A DNA stretch of 64,000 nucleotides, from positions 62,001 to 126,000 of the forward strand of contig NZ_BAAAYO010000006.1 of NCBI RefSeq assembly GCF_039536325.1. Reading direction: 5' to 3'. A program made the translations under genes and the position numbers. Positions 33,316 through 41,839 of this stretch are shown here, in pieces (the stretch's first letter is position 1; each line of letters starts with the position of its first letter). Source of the stretch: Paenibacillus_AB hodogayensis (GTDB lineage Bacteria; Bacillota; Bacilli; Paenibacillales; NBRC-103111). The notes under the pieces were generated by a model that worked only from the letters and a program-made list of their open reading frames with translations, did not search any database and was not told the DNA's origin.

Positions 33316-33975
33316 ATGAACGAGCTGCCGCCGCCTTCCTACTTCCAGGAGCTGGGCGCCTGCTTGCAATGGCAAGCGCAGATGCTGCAGCAATTGGAAA
33401 GCAAGGTCGCGCAGCTGGAAAGCAAGGTCACGCAGCTGGAAAGCAAAGTCGCGCAGATGCAGCAGCAGTTGGATGCGCTCGGCAAGCAGCGGACGATGAA
33501 CGTCGAGAAAATCGAATACAAATTTGACCAGCTGAAGATTGAAAAACTGGACGGTACGCTCCATATCGGCATTTCCCCCGAGCTCGGGCAATCAATTGAG
33601 GATTTTACGGCAAACGGCAGTCCGCTGCAATTTCCGATGACATCCAAGCAGCCGGATACCCGCTCTCGCATCCGCGATCGCATCGACCGGTTTCTGAACG
33701 AAGAGTGCCGGCAGCTGATCCGGGAACGGGAAGGGCATTATCGGCTCGTGCTCGGCAGCGACTACGTGGAGGTTATGATTCAGGATATGGCCGGCCAGAT
33801 CGACCAGCGAATTTCTCATTATATGCAATCCGTTCCAGAGGGCACTCCCTCTCAAGGAATCCCGTCTTACCCGCACTCTGCCAGGGAAGATCTGATTGTG
33901 GAGAAAATCAAAGCGGATATTACGGTTGCGATTGACCGGCATCTGCAGACGCACAAAAAAGGAGATGACGCATGA
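33316..33975 (+). CDS. gerPC: Spore germination protein GerPC
   Basis: A 219-residue protein. The N-terminus contains a coiled coil built from three near-identical heptads (QLESKVA/T, residues about 27-50), encoded by a 21-base tandem repeat. The following part matches GerPC: VEKIEYKFDQLKIEKLDGTLHIGI. AAAGGAG lies ten bases before the ATG at 33316. It ends by overlapping gerPD (ATGA). GerPC is essential for correct placement of the other GerP proteins in Bacillus. Confidence 0.88.
   Translation: MNELPPPSYFQELGACLQWQAQMLQQLESKVAQLESKVTQLESKVAQMQQQLDALGKQRTMNVEKIEYKFDQLKIEKLDGTLHIGISPELGQSIEDFTANGSPLQFPMTSKQPDTRSRIRDRIDRFLNEECRQLIREREGHYRLVLGSDYVEVMIQDMAGQIDQRISHYMQSVPEGTPSQGIPSYPHSAREDLIVEKIKADITVAIDRHLQTHKKGDDA
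33394..33456 (+). repeat. 21-base tandem repeat inside gerPC (three copies)
   Basis: The unit, starting YTGGAAAGCAARGTC, occurs at 33394, 33415 and 33436 with three or fewer differences between copies. It keeps the reading frame and adds whole coiled-coil heptads. Confidence 0.85.
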
Positions 33976-34154
33976 TGAATATGCAAGTGGAAAACCGGCA
34001 GCTGTCGGTGGGGCTGATCCGGATCATTGGCGTTGCCAGCTCCTCGGTCGTCCTGATCGGCGACACGAAGGAAATCACCTTGTCTTCCATTTTCGATACC
34101 CCGCCCGAATCGCTGATTATCGGTCCGCTCGTCCCGCTGGCTGCGGAGCGATGA
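33972..34154 (+). CDS. gerPD: Spore germination protein GerPD
   Basis: A 60-residue coat protein with the GerPD core LIRIIGVASSSVVLIGDTKEITLSSIFDTP. Three Met codons lie within the first four; AAAGGAG upstream suits the first. It overlaps gerPC by four bases. Confidence 0.88.
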   Translation: MMNMQVENRQLSVGLIRIIGVASSSVVLIGDTKEITLSSIFDTPPESLIIGPLVPLAAER

Positions 34155-34188
34155 ATGCAAGCTGCTCACACTTCGACAAAGGAGGCGG

Positions 34189-34632
34189 ATGGAAACGCGA
34201 ACGTCAACCGTCTGGCATATCCATATCAAGGAGGTCGGTCTCGCCTCGACTTGCCTGATCGGCGATTGCATCGAAGTCAAGCCTGTCAGCAAAGCGTTGG
34301 CAGTGCAGCGCCAAACGTCCGTTTTCAGCGGTAACGAAGGGTCTTACGATCAGTTCCCTCTATTTTCCAGAAGCTTGGCTATGCCCGAGCCTTCCCCGAT
34401 GGACGACGTGCGGATGGACGTCTCGACCCGCGATCCGTTTATTCGCGTCCAGGCCGTCGATATCATCTCGGTCTCCTCCTCCTCGGTCCTGCAGGTCGGT
34501 TCCAACTGCGCCATTCGCTCGGAAGTCCGCGTGAAGCATATTCGCCAGCTTCAGCACCGCCCGGGAGCCGCCGGGTCGCAAACGGGCGGATCGGCAACCG
34601 TGGACGATCAGACCGTAGCGACGGATTCTTAG
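34189..34632 (+). CDS. gerPE: Spore germination protein GerPE
   Basis: A 147-residue coat protein, last of the cluster. Two GerP-like halves are seen: STVWHIHIKEVGLASTCLIGDCIEV and VQAVDIISVSSSSVLQVGSNCAI. AAAGGAGG precedes the ATG. A strong bidirectional terminator follows at 34689-34725. Confidence 0.88.
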   Translation: METRTSTVWHIHIKEVGLASTCLIGDCIEVKPVSKALAVQRQTSVFSGNEGSYDQFPLFSRSLAMPEPSPMDDVRMDVSTRDPFIRVQAVDIISVSSSSVLQVGSNCAIRSEVRVKHIRQLQHRPGAAGSQTGGSATVDDQTVATDS

Positions 34633-34688
34633 AACCGCAAACCGCCGGTTGAGTCAAAACGTCTGCCTGCGGTCTCAACGGTATTCAA

Positions 34689-34725
34689 CGCAAAAAAAGC
34701 TTGATCGCTCAAGCTTTTTTTTGCG
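34689..34725. terminator. Bidirectional intrinsic terminator after gerPE
   Basis: A near-perfect 16-base stem with a TCGC loop has A and T runs on both sides, so it can act on both strands: for gerPE and for any minus-strand transcript from the right. Confidence 0.9.
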
Positions 34726-34760
34726 TTTTTCCGCGGTCAAGCATCGTCCGACGAGCGCCT

Positions 34761-34840
34761 TTAGGCGAACGTATTGTAAATGTCCGCCCGCAACAGCCTC
34801 GCCAGCAAGTCGATCTCTCTCTTGCTTTGACTACAGCCAT
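34761..34840 (-). pseudogene. Possible small gene with a frameshift
   Basis: An ATG at 34840 has GAGGTG five bases upstream on the minus strand. Its own frame (MAVVKARERSTCWRG) looks unnatural, but one base over, the same DNA encodes SKREIDLLARLLRADIYNTFA and stops at 34761, before the bidirectional terminator. This fits a tiny gene with a one-base indel, but it may be chance. Confidence 0.25.
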
Positions 34841-34906
34841 CCTGTCACCTCTTGGAATGGGTCATACAGCCGACTTTATCCATCGGACTGTTATAACCGC
34901 ATTGAA

Positions 34907-35575
34907 TTACCTGGAACCCGGATAGGTGACCGCGGAGGCCCTGCCAAATCCGGTATATGCCCAGACCAAGGCGTAAACCCAGCAGCCGCTGGCCAAATAT
35001 CCGCCGATGACGTCGCTCGGGTAATGCACCCCCAAATAAATCCGGCTGATGCCGATAATCAATATAAACAGAGAGCTGACCAAGATCAGGATAACCCGCC
35101 CTGACGCGCTGGGAATATGTCTCCACAGCAAATAGGCGATCGTGGCGTATAAACTGAATGCCGCCATCGAATGTCCGCTCGGGAAGCTGTAGCCGTTCAC
35201 CTCCATAATCCGGTGAATGTTCGGTCTCGCCCGTTGAAAGGCCAGCTTCAATAAATAATTCAGCAGTCCGGATCCGGCCATCGCGATGCCGAGCAGCAGC
35301 AGCTCGCGCCGATGCCCCAGCGCTGAATAGAGCACCCAGCCAACAATCACCGTCAAGACGGCTATAGGCAAGCCCGTTCCCAACCATGTGAACATCTTCA
35401 TGACTTTCGTCAACGAATCGGACTCCATCCCTTGAATAAAGCCAATCACGGCCGAATCGAAAGCGTCCATCCGATTGACGCCGACAAGCAGGGCGATGCC
35501 GCCAAACCCGACCGCGCAAACGAAACTGATGGCCAACGCGTAGGTCACCCGCTTTAATACGTGCTCGAAGATCAT
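34907..35575 (-). CDS. PAP2-family membrane phosphatase
   Basis: A 222-residue protein with about six membrane helices. The three phosphatase motifs are KLAFQRARPN, YSFPSGHSMAAF and SRIYLGVHYPSDVIGG, with the catalytic His in the second and third. Likely substrates are undecaprenyl pyrophosphate or phosphatidic/phosphatidylglycerol phosphates. The ATG at 35575 with GGGAGGG upstream starts just before the first helix; a longer reading adds an unlikely tail. Confidence 0.88.
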   Translation of the reverse strand: MIFEHVLKRVTYALAISFVCAVGFGGIALLVGVNRMDAFDSAVIGFIQGMESDSLTKVMKMFTWLGTGLPIAVLTVIVGWVLYSALGHRRELLLLGIAMAGSGLLNYLLKLAFQRARPNIHRIMEVNGYSFPSGHSMAAFSLYATIAYLLWRHIPSASGRVILILVSSLFILIIGISRIYLGVHYPSDVIGGYLASGCWVYALVWAYTGFGRASAVTYPGSR

Positions 35576-35799
35576 GAAATCTTGCCCTCCCACCAAGCTC
35601 AAAACCAGACAGTCCCCGTATTTGGTTATTGTCAAGTAAAAATTCGTTTTCAATTCTAATGAATTTCTCATTATAGCAGCCGACGTCCGGCGAGACAAGG
35701 ATCTTGCCGGGACGATCCAAATTATGTTTGTTTTTTTATGTGTTATGGTAGTTGCATGCTTATTCGCGAGTCCACAACATTACGAGGAGGAATACTGCA

Positions 35800-36429
35800 A
35801 TGACTATAGCCAAAAAACGCTTCAGCCGCGCCACTGTCGCCATAGGATTGAGCGTGACCCTCTTCTTGTCCGGAAACCTGATCTTTAATGCTTCCTCGGC
35901 CCATGCGGCCAACCGCGACAACAGCTCCGCCAGTCGTTGGGATTTTAATTGGGGGAACTGGGGAGGTTCCGGTAACGGGAACACCGGCTCCGGCTCGAAT
36001 TCGGGCGGGAATCAATCCGGTTCGGGCTCCAATTCCGGGTCGACATCCGGCTCCGCCTCGCAGACGGCCAGCGATATTATTGCCAAAGGCAAAACGTTCA
36101 TGGGCGTTCGCTACGACTTTGGCGCCAAAACCGGCAATACGAAGTCGTTCGACTGTTCGTCCTTCACCCAATATTTGTATGAGTTGAAAGGCGTTACTTT
36201 GCCCCGGACATCCAAAGAGCAGTCCAAGGCGGGCACGTACGTACCGCGAAGCCAGCTTCAACCCGGCGATCTGGTATTCTTCTATTCGCCCGTGCACCAT
36301 GTCGGCATCTATATCGGCAACGGCAAAGTGCTGCACACGTACGGCGATCCCGGCGTGACGATCGACGATCTCAATTCCGGCTGGTGGGACGAGCATTATA
36401 CGACCGCTCGCCGCGTAATCGGACAATAG
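35800..36429 (+). CDS. Secreted NlpC/P60 cysteine hydrolase
   Basis: A 209-residue exported peptidase that should cut peptide links in peptidoglycan. A signal peptide ends near ASSAHA (residue 36). A Gly/Ser/Asn-rich linker follows (GSGNGNTGSGSNSGG). The catalytic domain has Cys in KSFDCSSFTQYLYELKG, His in HHVGIYIGNGKVLHT, and a polar third residue in the last strand. It is small for the family and has no SH3 or LysM module. CGAGGAGG nine bases upstream fixes the ATG at 35800. A strong terminator follows. Confidence 0.92.
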   Translation: MTIAKKRFSRATVAIGLSVTLFLSGNLIFNASSAHAANRDNSSASRWDFNWGNWGGSGNGNTGSGSNSGGNQSGSGSNSGSTSGSASQTASDIIAKGKTFMGVRYDFGAKTGNTKSFDCSSFTQYLYELKGVTLPRTSKEQSKAGTYVPRSQLQPGDLVFFYSPVHHVGIYIGNGKVLHTYGDPGVTIDDLNSGWWDEHYTTARRVIGQ

Positions 36430-36452
36430 AGCACGCTTTTTCGCTCGCCATG

Positions 36453-36496
36453 AAAAAACAGGCGGTCTTCCCTACTCGGAAGATCGCCTGTTTTTT
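36453..36496 (+). terminator. Intrinsic terminator after the NlpC/P60 gene
   Basis: A 19-base stem with one mismatch starts with AAAAAA and ends in TTTTTT. Confidence 0.9.
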
Positions 36497-36611
36497 GTCC
36501 GATACGAATCCAAGTGCGCTTGTGCCTTGCCCCGCATGCATCGCGCATTGCACGCCTCGCGGCCGTATGATACGATTCTGTCATCTGGACCTGACCTGTC
36601 ATGTAAAGGCG

Positions 36612-37583
36612 GTGCTTACCCTGATACGCGGACGATTCGCCCCCACGCCTTCCGGGCGGCTGCACATCGGCAACGCCCGGAGCGCCCTGCTCGCCTGGCT
36701 GCATATACGCGCTGCGGAAGGGCAGTTTATTCTCCGAATCGAAGATATCGACAAATCCCGGTCCCGGGCGGCTTACGCCGAACAGATGACGAACGAGCTG
36801 CGTTGGCTCGGTCTCGACTGGGACGAAGGACCGGACATAGGCGGACCGTACGGGCCTTACGTGCAAAGCTTGCGGGAGGAACGGTTCCAGCATGCTTTGG
36901 AGACGCTCGGCTTGAACGGCAAGCTGTACCCTTGCTTTTGCAGCCGCGCCGAGCTGGCGGCCATCGCCAGCGCCCCGCACGGGCTGGAATCGGAAGGGCC
37001 GGCTTATCCGGGCACATGCCGGCATCATACAGAAGAGGATCGCGCATCGCGAGCCGCAGCGAAGCAGCCGTCGCTGCGCTTCGCGATGCCCGAGCGCGAA
37101 ATCGCTTTCGATGACATGGCAATGGGACCGCAGCGGTTCGCCCCAGGCGCTGGCGGCGACTTTGTCGTCAAGCGCGCCGACGGCGTCATCGGGTACCAGT
37201 TGGCGGTCGTCGTGGACGATGCGGCCATGGGCGTAACTCATGTCGTACGAGGCTGCGATCTGCTCGATTCGACCCCGCGGCAAATGGCCCTTTACGAATC
37301 GTTCGGCTGGCCAATCCCGCGCTTCGGCCACATCCCTTTGTTGGTCGGTACGGACGGGCGAAGGCTGGCCAAACGCGACGACGCCGTCATGCTCGGCGAG
37401 ATAAGGGCCGCCGGAACGAAGCCGGAGCGGGTAGTCGGCTGGCTGGCCTACTGGAGCGGACTGACCGACCGGCCGGAACCGCTTGCCGCCGCCGAACTCA
37501 TACCTCTCTTCGATTGGGCGAGCGTGTCGCGCGATACGGTCGTCGTAACCCCGGAAGCGCTGCGGGAGCTTGCCTGCGTTTAA
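36612..37583 (+). CDS. gluQ: tRNA glutamyl-Q(34) synthetase (GluQRS)
   Basis: About 323 residues, a truncated glutamyl-tRNA synthetase without anticodon-binding domain; it attaches glutamate to queuosine at position 34 of tRNA-Asp. FAPTPSGRLHIGNARSAL carries the HIGH-like motif and AKRDDAV the KMSKS counterpart. Zinc ligands typical of GluQRS are present as PCFCSR and YPGTCR. The start is uncertain: GTG at 36612 sits next to AAAGGCG, an unusually close ribosome site; the ATG at 36567 has none. The terminator at 36453-36496 rules out a start further left. Confidence 0.88.
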   Translation: MLTLIRGRFAPTPSGRLHIGNARSALLAWLHIRAAEGQFILRIEDIDKSRSRAAYAEQMTNELRWLGLDWDEGPDIGGPYGPYVQSLREERFQHALETLGLNGKLYPCFCSRAELAAIASAPHGLESEGPAYPGTCRHHTEEDRASRAAAKQPSLRFAMPEREIAFDDMAMGPQRFAPGAGGDFVVKRADGVIGYQLAVVVDDAAMGVTHVVRGCDLLDSTPRQMALYESFGWPIPRFGHIPLLVGTDGRRLAKRDDAVMLGEIRAAGTKPERVVGWLAYWSGLTDRPEPLAAAELIPLFDWASVSRDTVVVTPEALRELACV

Positions 37584-37660
37584 GCAAGGGCATAAACCCG
37601 CTTTAGCCGCCTGCCGAAAATACTCTCTCCGTTGCCGCCCTGCCCACTGCCCAGTCCCGG

Positions 37661-39613
37661 TTACTCCGGCCAGCCGGTGAGCTCCACGCCCTCCGGCAGT
37701 ACCGAGACAATCTGCGAGCGCAGCTCGGGCTGTTCGTGCATCCGCTCGTCCAGGAGGACGATATGCCCGCTGTCGTCGCGGCCGCGGACCAGGCGGCCGA
37801 TCCCTTGCCTGAGCCGCAGCAGCATATAAGGCAGATCGACCTCCTCGTAAGGCGAATTCGCATCTTGCCGTTTGGCCATAATAACTGGGTCCGGCGCCGG
37901 GAAGGGCAGCGACCAGATCAATACGTTAGACAGCGAAGGCCCGGGCACGTCAAGCCCTTCCCATAGACTAACCGCCCCCAGAACGCTCTCCTCGTCGTGC
38001 TGGAAATCGGATATCAGACCGCTTATTTCCCCGTCGCCTTCGAAGACGAACCGGATCGCGGCGCATTCCGCATATCGGGAAATACCCTCCTTGAAACGAA
38101 GAAGCTCCCTCTGCTCGGAGAACAGCAGCAGCGCCCGGCCTCCGGTGCGGCTTAACCAGCGCGCGGCCAGTCTCAGCTTGCGTTCGAATGCGTCTCCGGG
38201 CTCCGCCGCCGGAGCGACGACCTGCATCTGCCGCTCGTAATCGTAGGGAGACGCCACCGTGAAGGAAAGGCCGTCCTCCATGCCCAGATTGTCGGCAATG
38301 AAGCGGAACGAACCGTTCACCGAGAGCGTTGCTGACGAGAACACGATCGGCATTTTGGCGGAAAACACCCTTTCCCGCAGTACTTCCTTAACTGTTCTCG
38401 GCATAATGGACAGCGTCAGATCCGCCCCCTCGTATTCCGTCCAGCAAATGAGTGTCTCCAGCTTATCGAACAGCGTCAACGCCTTGTTCATCATATCCAG
38501 ATGCTCTTCGACGATTCGCAGGTGGTATTCGCTGATCGTAAACAATCCGCTCTCGAACACCAGTTCCTCTTCGATCGTCGCCAACAGCGTGCGGAACCGT
38601 ATCACCTCGCCCACCAGCTCCCCGGCCAGCTCGATCCGCTTTCGTTCGGAGCCGTGAATCGTCGAGCTGTGACGGGCCAGCGACTCGAACATGACCTCGC
38701 TTTGCGCGATCGCTTCGTCGATCAGGACGGCCAGCGACTCCCGGATCGTCCCTCCGAGCAGGCGGGTAATTTGCTCTTCGAACACGGAATGCTTGAGCCG
38801 GTACGCCAGCGCTTTCTGAGCGGCGTATTCCAGCAGATGGCCTTCGTCGAACACGACCGCCGCGTGGTCGGGCAGCAGCGGCAGCTGTCCTTCCCGTTTG
38901 CGGGCATCGTACGTCCAGACATGCTCCATATAAAAATCGTGGGAGCAGACGATCAGATCCGTCGACCTCCGGTAGGCGTCGCGGGAAAGCGTCATGCCGC
39001 AGCGGTGCCTTCTGTCGCAGACGAAGCAGTCTTGGAAGGAATCCCAGCTGATCCGGCTCCATTGCGCGTCGTTCAGCTCGGGGTAATGCTTGCGGTCGCC
39101 GTAAGCGTGGAAAGACTGCATCGCCTCGCGGGTGCGGACGAATTCCGGCAAACCCCGGTACAGCTTCTCGTAACGCTCAGACTCCTCGTCGCGGAACCTT
39201 GCCTCGTCCAGCTTGACGAGACAGACGAACTGATCCGGGGATTTCCCCAGTCTGGCGTCGATCTCGAGATCCAGAATACGCGACAGCTTGTCGATATCCC
39301 CGCCGGGCTTGACGAGCTGTTCAATCAGCGATTCGTTCGCGCAGGCGATAATGACCGGCTTGCGCATATAACGGGCGTAGCAGATCGAATAGAGCAAATA
39401 GACGAGCGTTTTCCCCGTACCCACTCCCGCTTCGGCAAAAAGCGGCCGCTTCTCCGCGAACGCTTTCTCCAGCTGAAACGCCATGTATATTTGCTCGTCG
39501 CGCAGCTCGAAGCCGTGCTCCGGCAGCAAATCGTAAAATATATCCGCAATCCAGGCTCCCGCCTGCTTCATGTAGGGCTGGGACGGATCGTAATCGAACG
39601 GGTGTTTTTTCAT
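37661..39613 (-). CDS. DinG/XPD-like ATP-dependent DNA helicase
   Basis: A 650-residue superfamily 2 helicase. Walker A is FAEAGVGTGKTLVYLLY, motif II VVFDEGHLLE, and the C-terminal motifs include PIVFSSATL and LRQGIGRLVRGRDDSG. Four cysteines between motifs I and II (FVCLVK, and QDCFVCDRRHRCG) have the arrangement of the XPD/DinG iron-sulfur cluster. It should unwind DNA 5' to 3', in repair of R-loops or G-quadruplexes. AAGGAGG 12 bases before the ATG at 39613 supports that start. There is no exonuclease domain, unlike the DinG of Bacillus subtilis. Confidence 0.88.
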   Translation of the reverse strand: MKKHPFDYDPSQPYMKQAGAWIADIFYDLLPEHGFELRDEQIYMAFQLEKAFAEKRPLFAEAGVGTGKTLVYLLYSICYARYMRKPVIIACANESLIEQLVKPGGDIDKLSRILDLEIDARLGKSPDQFVCLVKLDEARFRDEESERYEKLYRGLPEFVRTREAMQSFHAYGDRKHYPELNDAQWSRISWDSFQDCFVCDRRHRCGMTLSRDAYRRSTDLIVCSHDFYMEHVWTYDARKREGQLPLLPDHAAVVFDEGHLLEYAAQKALAYRLKHSVFEEQITRLLGGTIRESLAVLIDEAIAQSEVMFESLARHSSTIHGSERKRIELAGELVGEVIRFRTLLATIEEELVFESGLFTISEYHLRIVEEHLDMMNKALTLFDKLETLICWTEYEGADLTLSIMPRTVKEVLRERVFSAKMPIVFSSATLSVNGSFRFIADNLGMEDGLSFTVASPYDYERQMQVVAPAAEPGDAFERKLRLAARWLSRTGGRALLLFSEQRELLRFKEGISRYAECAAIRFVFEGDGEISGLISDFQHDEESVLGAVSLWEGLDVPGPSLSNVLIWSLPFPAPDPVIMAKRQDANSPYEEVDLPYMLLRLRQGIGRLVRGRDDSGHIVLLDERMHEQPELRSQIVSVLPEGVELTGWPE

Positions 39614-39731
39614 CGGTATGGTCTTGCCTCCTTGCGAATCTTGACTTGAACAGTCTACACTGAAACGCGCCGCACATCCAGTCCGATTTTTTTCGCAAAA
39701 GGCTTTGTTCATGCTGAATGGAACTAATATG

Positions 39732-39776
39732 AAAAAAAGACAAGGACGGCGGAGCGGCTCCGCAGCCTCTTGTCTT
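39732..39776 (-). terminator. Intrinsic terminator after the DeoR regulator gene
   Basis: AAGACAAGAGG and CCTTGTCTT pair over a long GC-rich inner hairpin; TTTTTTT follows on the minus strand. Confidence 0.8.
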
Positions 39777-39806
39777 GATTCGTTTGCGTCATCCGGCAGG
39801 CCGGTT

Positions 39807-40568
39807 TCAGACGGGGGCGATCATCCAGTCCGGGCCGTCTCCGCCTGCCGCTTCCTCCAGCGCCAGTGAAGGAGCGCGGTCGGTAACGACGCAGTGCACC
39901 TCCGTCAGGGAGGCGAAGGAATGCAGCGTCCGCTCCCCGAACTTGGTCGCATCCGCGACGACGTTGACGCGGTGAGCCCGGCGCATCGCCTGGCGCTTCA
40001 GCTCGGCCTCGAACGAGTTGGAATTGCTGAAGCCGTGCTCGGCCGTAATGCCCGTCGTGCCGAGAAACACCTGATCGAACGCCATCGCGCCAAGCGTGCC
40101 GATCGCGATCGGACCGACCATCGAACCGGTTTTCTCCAGCAGCATGCCGCCGGCTACGATCGTATGGATGCCTTTGTCCAGCAGCACCGCCGCCACGTTC
40201 AAGGCGTTCGTGACGACCGTAATCGAGCTATCGGGATGGATATGCCGGGCAACCTGCAGCGTCGTCGTACCGCCGTCGATAAACACCGCCTGATTCGGCC
40301 GGATGAGCGAAGCGGCCGCTTTACCGATCCGGGCCTTCTCGTCCGTCCGCACCGTATCCCGTTCCTGCAGCGAGACGTCCAGCGTAACGGGAATCGCCCC
40401 CCCGAACGTGCGGCGCACGAGACCGAGCGACTCCAGCTTCTCCAGATCGCGGCGGATCGTCATATCGGTGACGGCATATTGTTCCTTCAGCTCGCTGATC
40501 TTCGCCTCCCCGTCCCGCTGGATGGCATTCCATATATCGTTTTGCCGGTCGTTCAAATTCAGACGCAT
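39807..40568 (-). CDS. DeoR-family sugar-operon repressor
   Basis: A 253-residue regulator. The N-terminal helix-turn-helix (DRQNDIWNAIQRDGEAKISELKEQYAVTDMTIRRDLEKLESLGLVRRTFGGA) is the DeoR signature. The C-terminal sugar-phosphate-isomerase-like sensor has FIDGGTTTLQVARHI, VVTNALNVA and the GTTGIT and VADATKFGE stretches. Start options are the ATG at 40568 (GGAGTGA ten bases before) or the ATG at 40604 that overlaps the kinase stop as TAATG. It is the last gene of the operon and probably acts at the palindrome at 43873-43893. Confidence 0.88.
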   Translation of the reverse strand: MRLNLNDRQNDIWNAIQRDGEAKISELKEQYAVTDMTIRRDLEKLESLGLVRRTFGGAIPVTLDVSLQERDTVRTDEKARIGKAAASLIRPNQAVFIDGGTTTLQVARHIHPDSSITVVTNALNVAAVLLDKGIHTIVAGGMLLEKTGSMVGPIAIGTLGAMAFDQVFLGTTGITAEHGFSNSNSFEAELKRQAMRRAHRVNVVADATKFGERTLHSFASLTEVHCVVTDRAPSLALEEAAGGDGPDWMIAPV

Positions 40569-40603
40569 GCCCTCACGTTCACTCCGTTCCTCGTTTCCTT
40601 TCA

Positions 40604-41839
40604 TTATACCGAATTGGCATGGCGTTTGTCATACGGCCCGATCCAGACGGCCCCCCGATCCGCGCTTCTCCAGCCTTCCAAAGGCAGAGACGTGCTGCGA
40701 CGCTCCCAGCCTGCCTCTATCCGCCGCAGCACGTCGGACCAAGGCACGAGACCGCCTGTGGCGTCGAGGGCCTCTACGCTGCACGCTCCGACGCCTACAG
40801 CGGCCGTCATCGCCCGCTCCGGCGGCAAGCCGTGCAGCAAGCCGCACAGCAGCCCGGCAATCGTGCAATCGCCTGCGCCCGTCGTGCCGGCAACTTCGGT
40901 CACAAAGCACGGGACGAGCAGCTCCCGGCCTTCCCACTGATCGGCATCGTCCGGCCGGCAGGCGCCGAAAGCCTGCAGTCTCTCCTTGTCGCTCGTCGTG
41001 CGGACGTACAGCCCTTCCTCGCCGATCTTAATGCCTACCACTGCGGCGCCCATGTCGAGCAGTTGGCCGGACAGCTCGGCAAGAGCCGCTCCGCTTGGCG
41101 GCGTATCGCAGCCGGAGGCCGTCAGGCTGCCCGCGCCCAGCATGAACGCGGTCTCTTCCCAGCTAGGCAAATACAGATCCACGTAAGGCAAAACGCGGCT
41201 CAGCAGCGACCGCCAATCCACTTGGCCCGCCGGGGAGTCGGGATCGGGCCGCGACATGTCCAGCGACACGGTAAGTCCCTGTCCCTTCGCCTTGGCCAGC
41301 AGCTTCTCCAGTTCCCGTCCGTCCTGCGCATACATTTCTTTCATAAGCGGCGGGTAGCCGAAATGGAACAGTCCCGCCCCCGCCAGCGAATCGGCGGAAA
41401 CGTCGTCCGCCACAAACGTATCGTTCGCACCCGGACAATGCAGGAAGATGCGGTCCGAGCCGCGCGGGCTGATGACAAGGCTGTACGAGCTTTGCTCGCC
41501 CTCGCCGACGATCATGCCGTCCGCGATACCGGCTCCGTGACGCTCCAGCGTCTCCGCGATCAGGCGGCCAAAGGCATCGTTCCCGATCTTGCCCATCAAC
41601 TTAGCCGGAACGCCCAGGCGGTTCAGCGCCAGCCCCGAATTCGCGACCGCTCCGCCGGTGGACAGCAGAGCGCCTCCGACATTAATGAGCGCGCCGGGAA
41701 CGCTTAATGCCGACAGACCGGTGCCGCCCATATCCGGTATAACGTCGAGACAAATATGTCCGGCTACGATAACGCCCGGCCGTTCCCGGTTCCCGGCCGG
41801 CTGCGGCTCAAATCCCGGCTGACCGTGCGGCTGCTTCAA
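40604..41839 (-). CDS. PfkB-family carbohydrate kinase
   Basis: A 411-residue ribokinase-fold kinase. The N-terminal glycine motif is ALLSTGGAVANSGLALNRLG and the C-terminal catalytic motif TEVAGTTGAGDCTIAGLLCG carries the Asp base and anion hole. Substrate is a sugar or sugar acid such as 2-deoxy-5-keto-gluconate or a ketohexose; sequence alone does not decide. The start is TTG at 41839 with GGGAGGG, inside the end of the dehydrogenase gene (32-base overlap). It is third in the operon. A tail of about 60 residues after the kinase fold is unusual. Confidence 0.85.
   Translation of the reverse strand: MKQPHGQPGFEPQPAGNRERPGVIVAGHICLDVIPDMGGTGLSALSVPGALINVGGALLSTGGAVANSGLALNRLGVPAKLMGKIGNDAFGRLIAETLERHGAGIADGMIVGEGEQSSYSLVISPRGSDRIFLHCPGANDTFVADDVSADSLAGAGLFHFGYPPLMKEMYAQDGRELEKLLAKAKGQGLTVSLDMSRPDPDSPAGQVDWRSLLSRVLPYVDLYLPSWEETAFMLGAGSLTASGCDTPPSGAALAELSGQLLDMGAAVVGIKIGEEGLYVRTTSDKERLQAFGACRPDDADQWEGRELLVPCFVTEVAGTTGAGDCTIAGLLCGLLHGLPPERAMTAAVGVGACSVEALDATGGLVPWSDVLRRIEAGWERRSTSLPLEGWRSADRGAVWIGPYDKRHANSV

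Noticed and set aside
41808..41839. 32-base overlap of dehydrogenase and kinase genes as a sequencing frameshift
   Set aside because: The kinase TTG has GGGAGGG at good spacing and both proteins have complete, natural ends, so the overlap is ordinary translational coupling.
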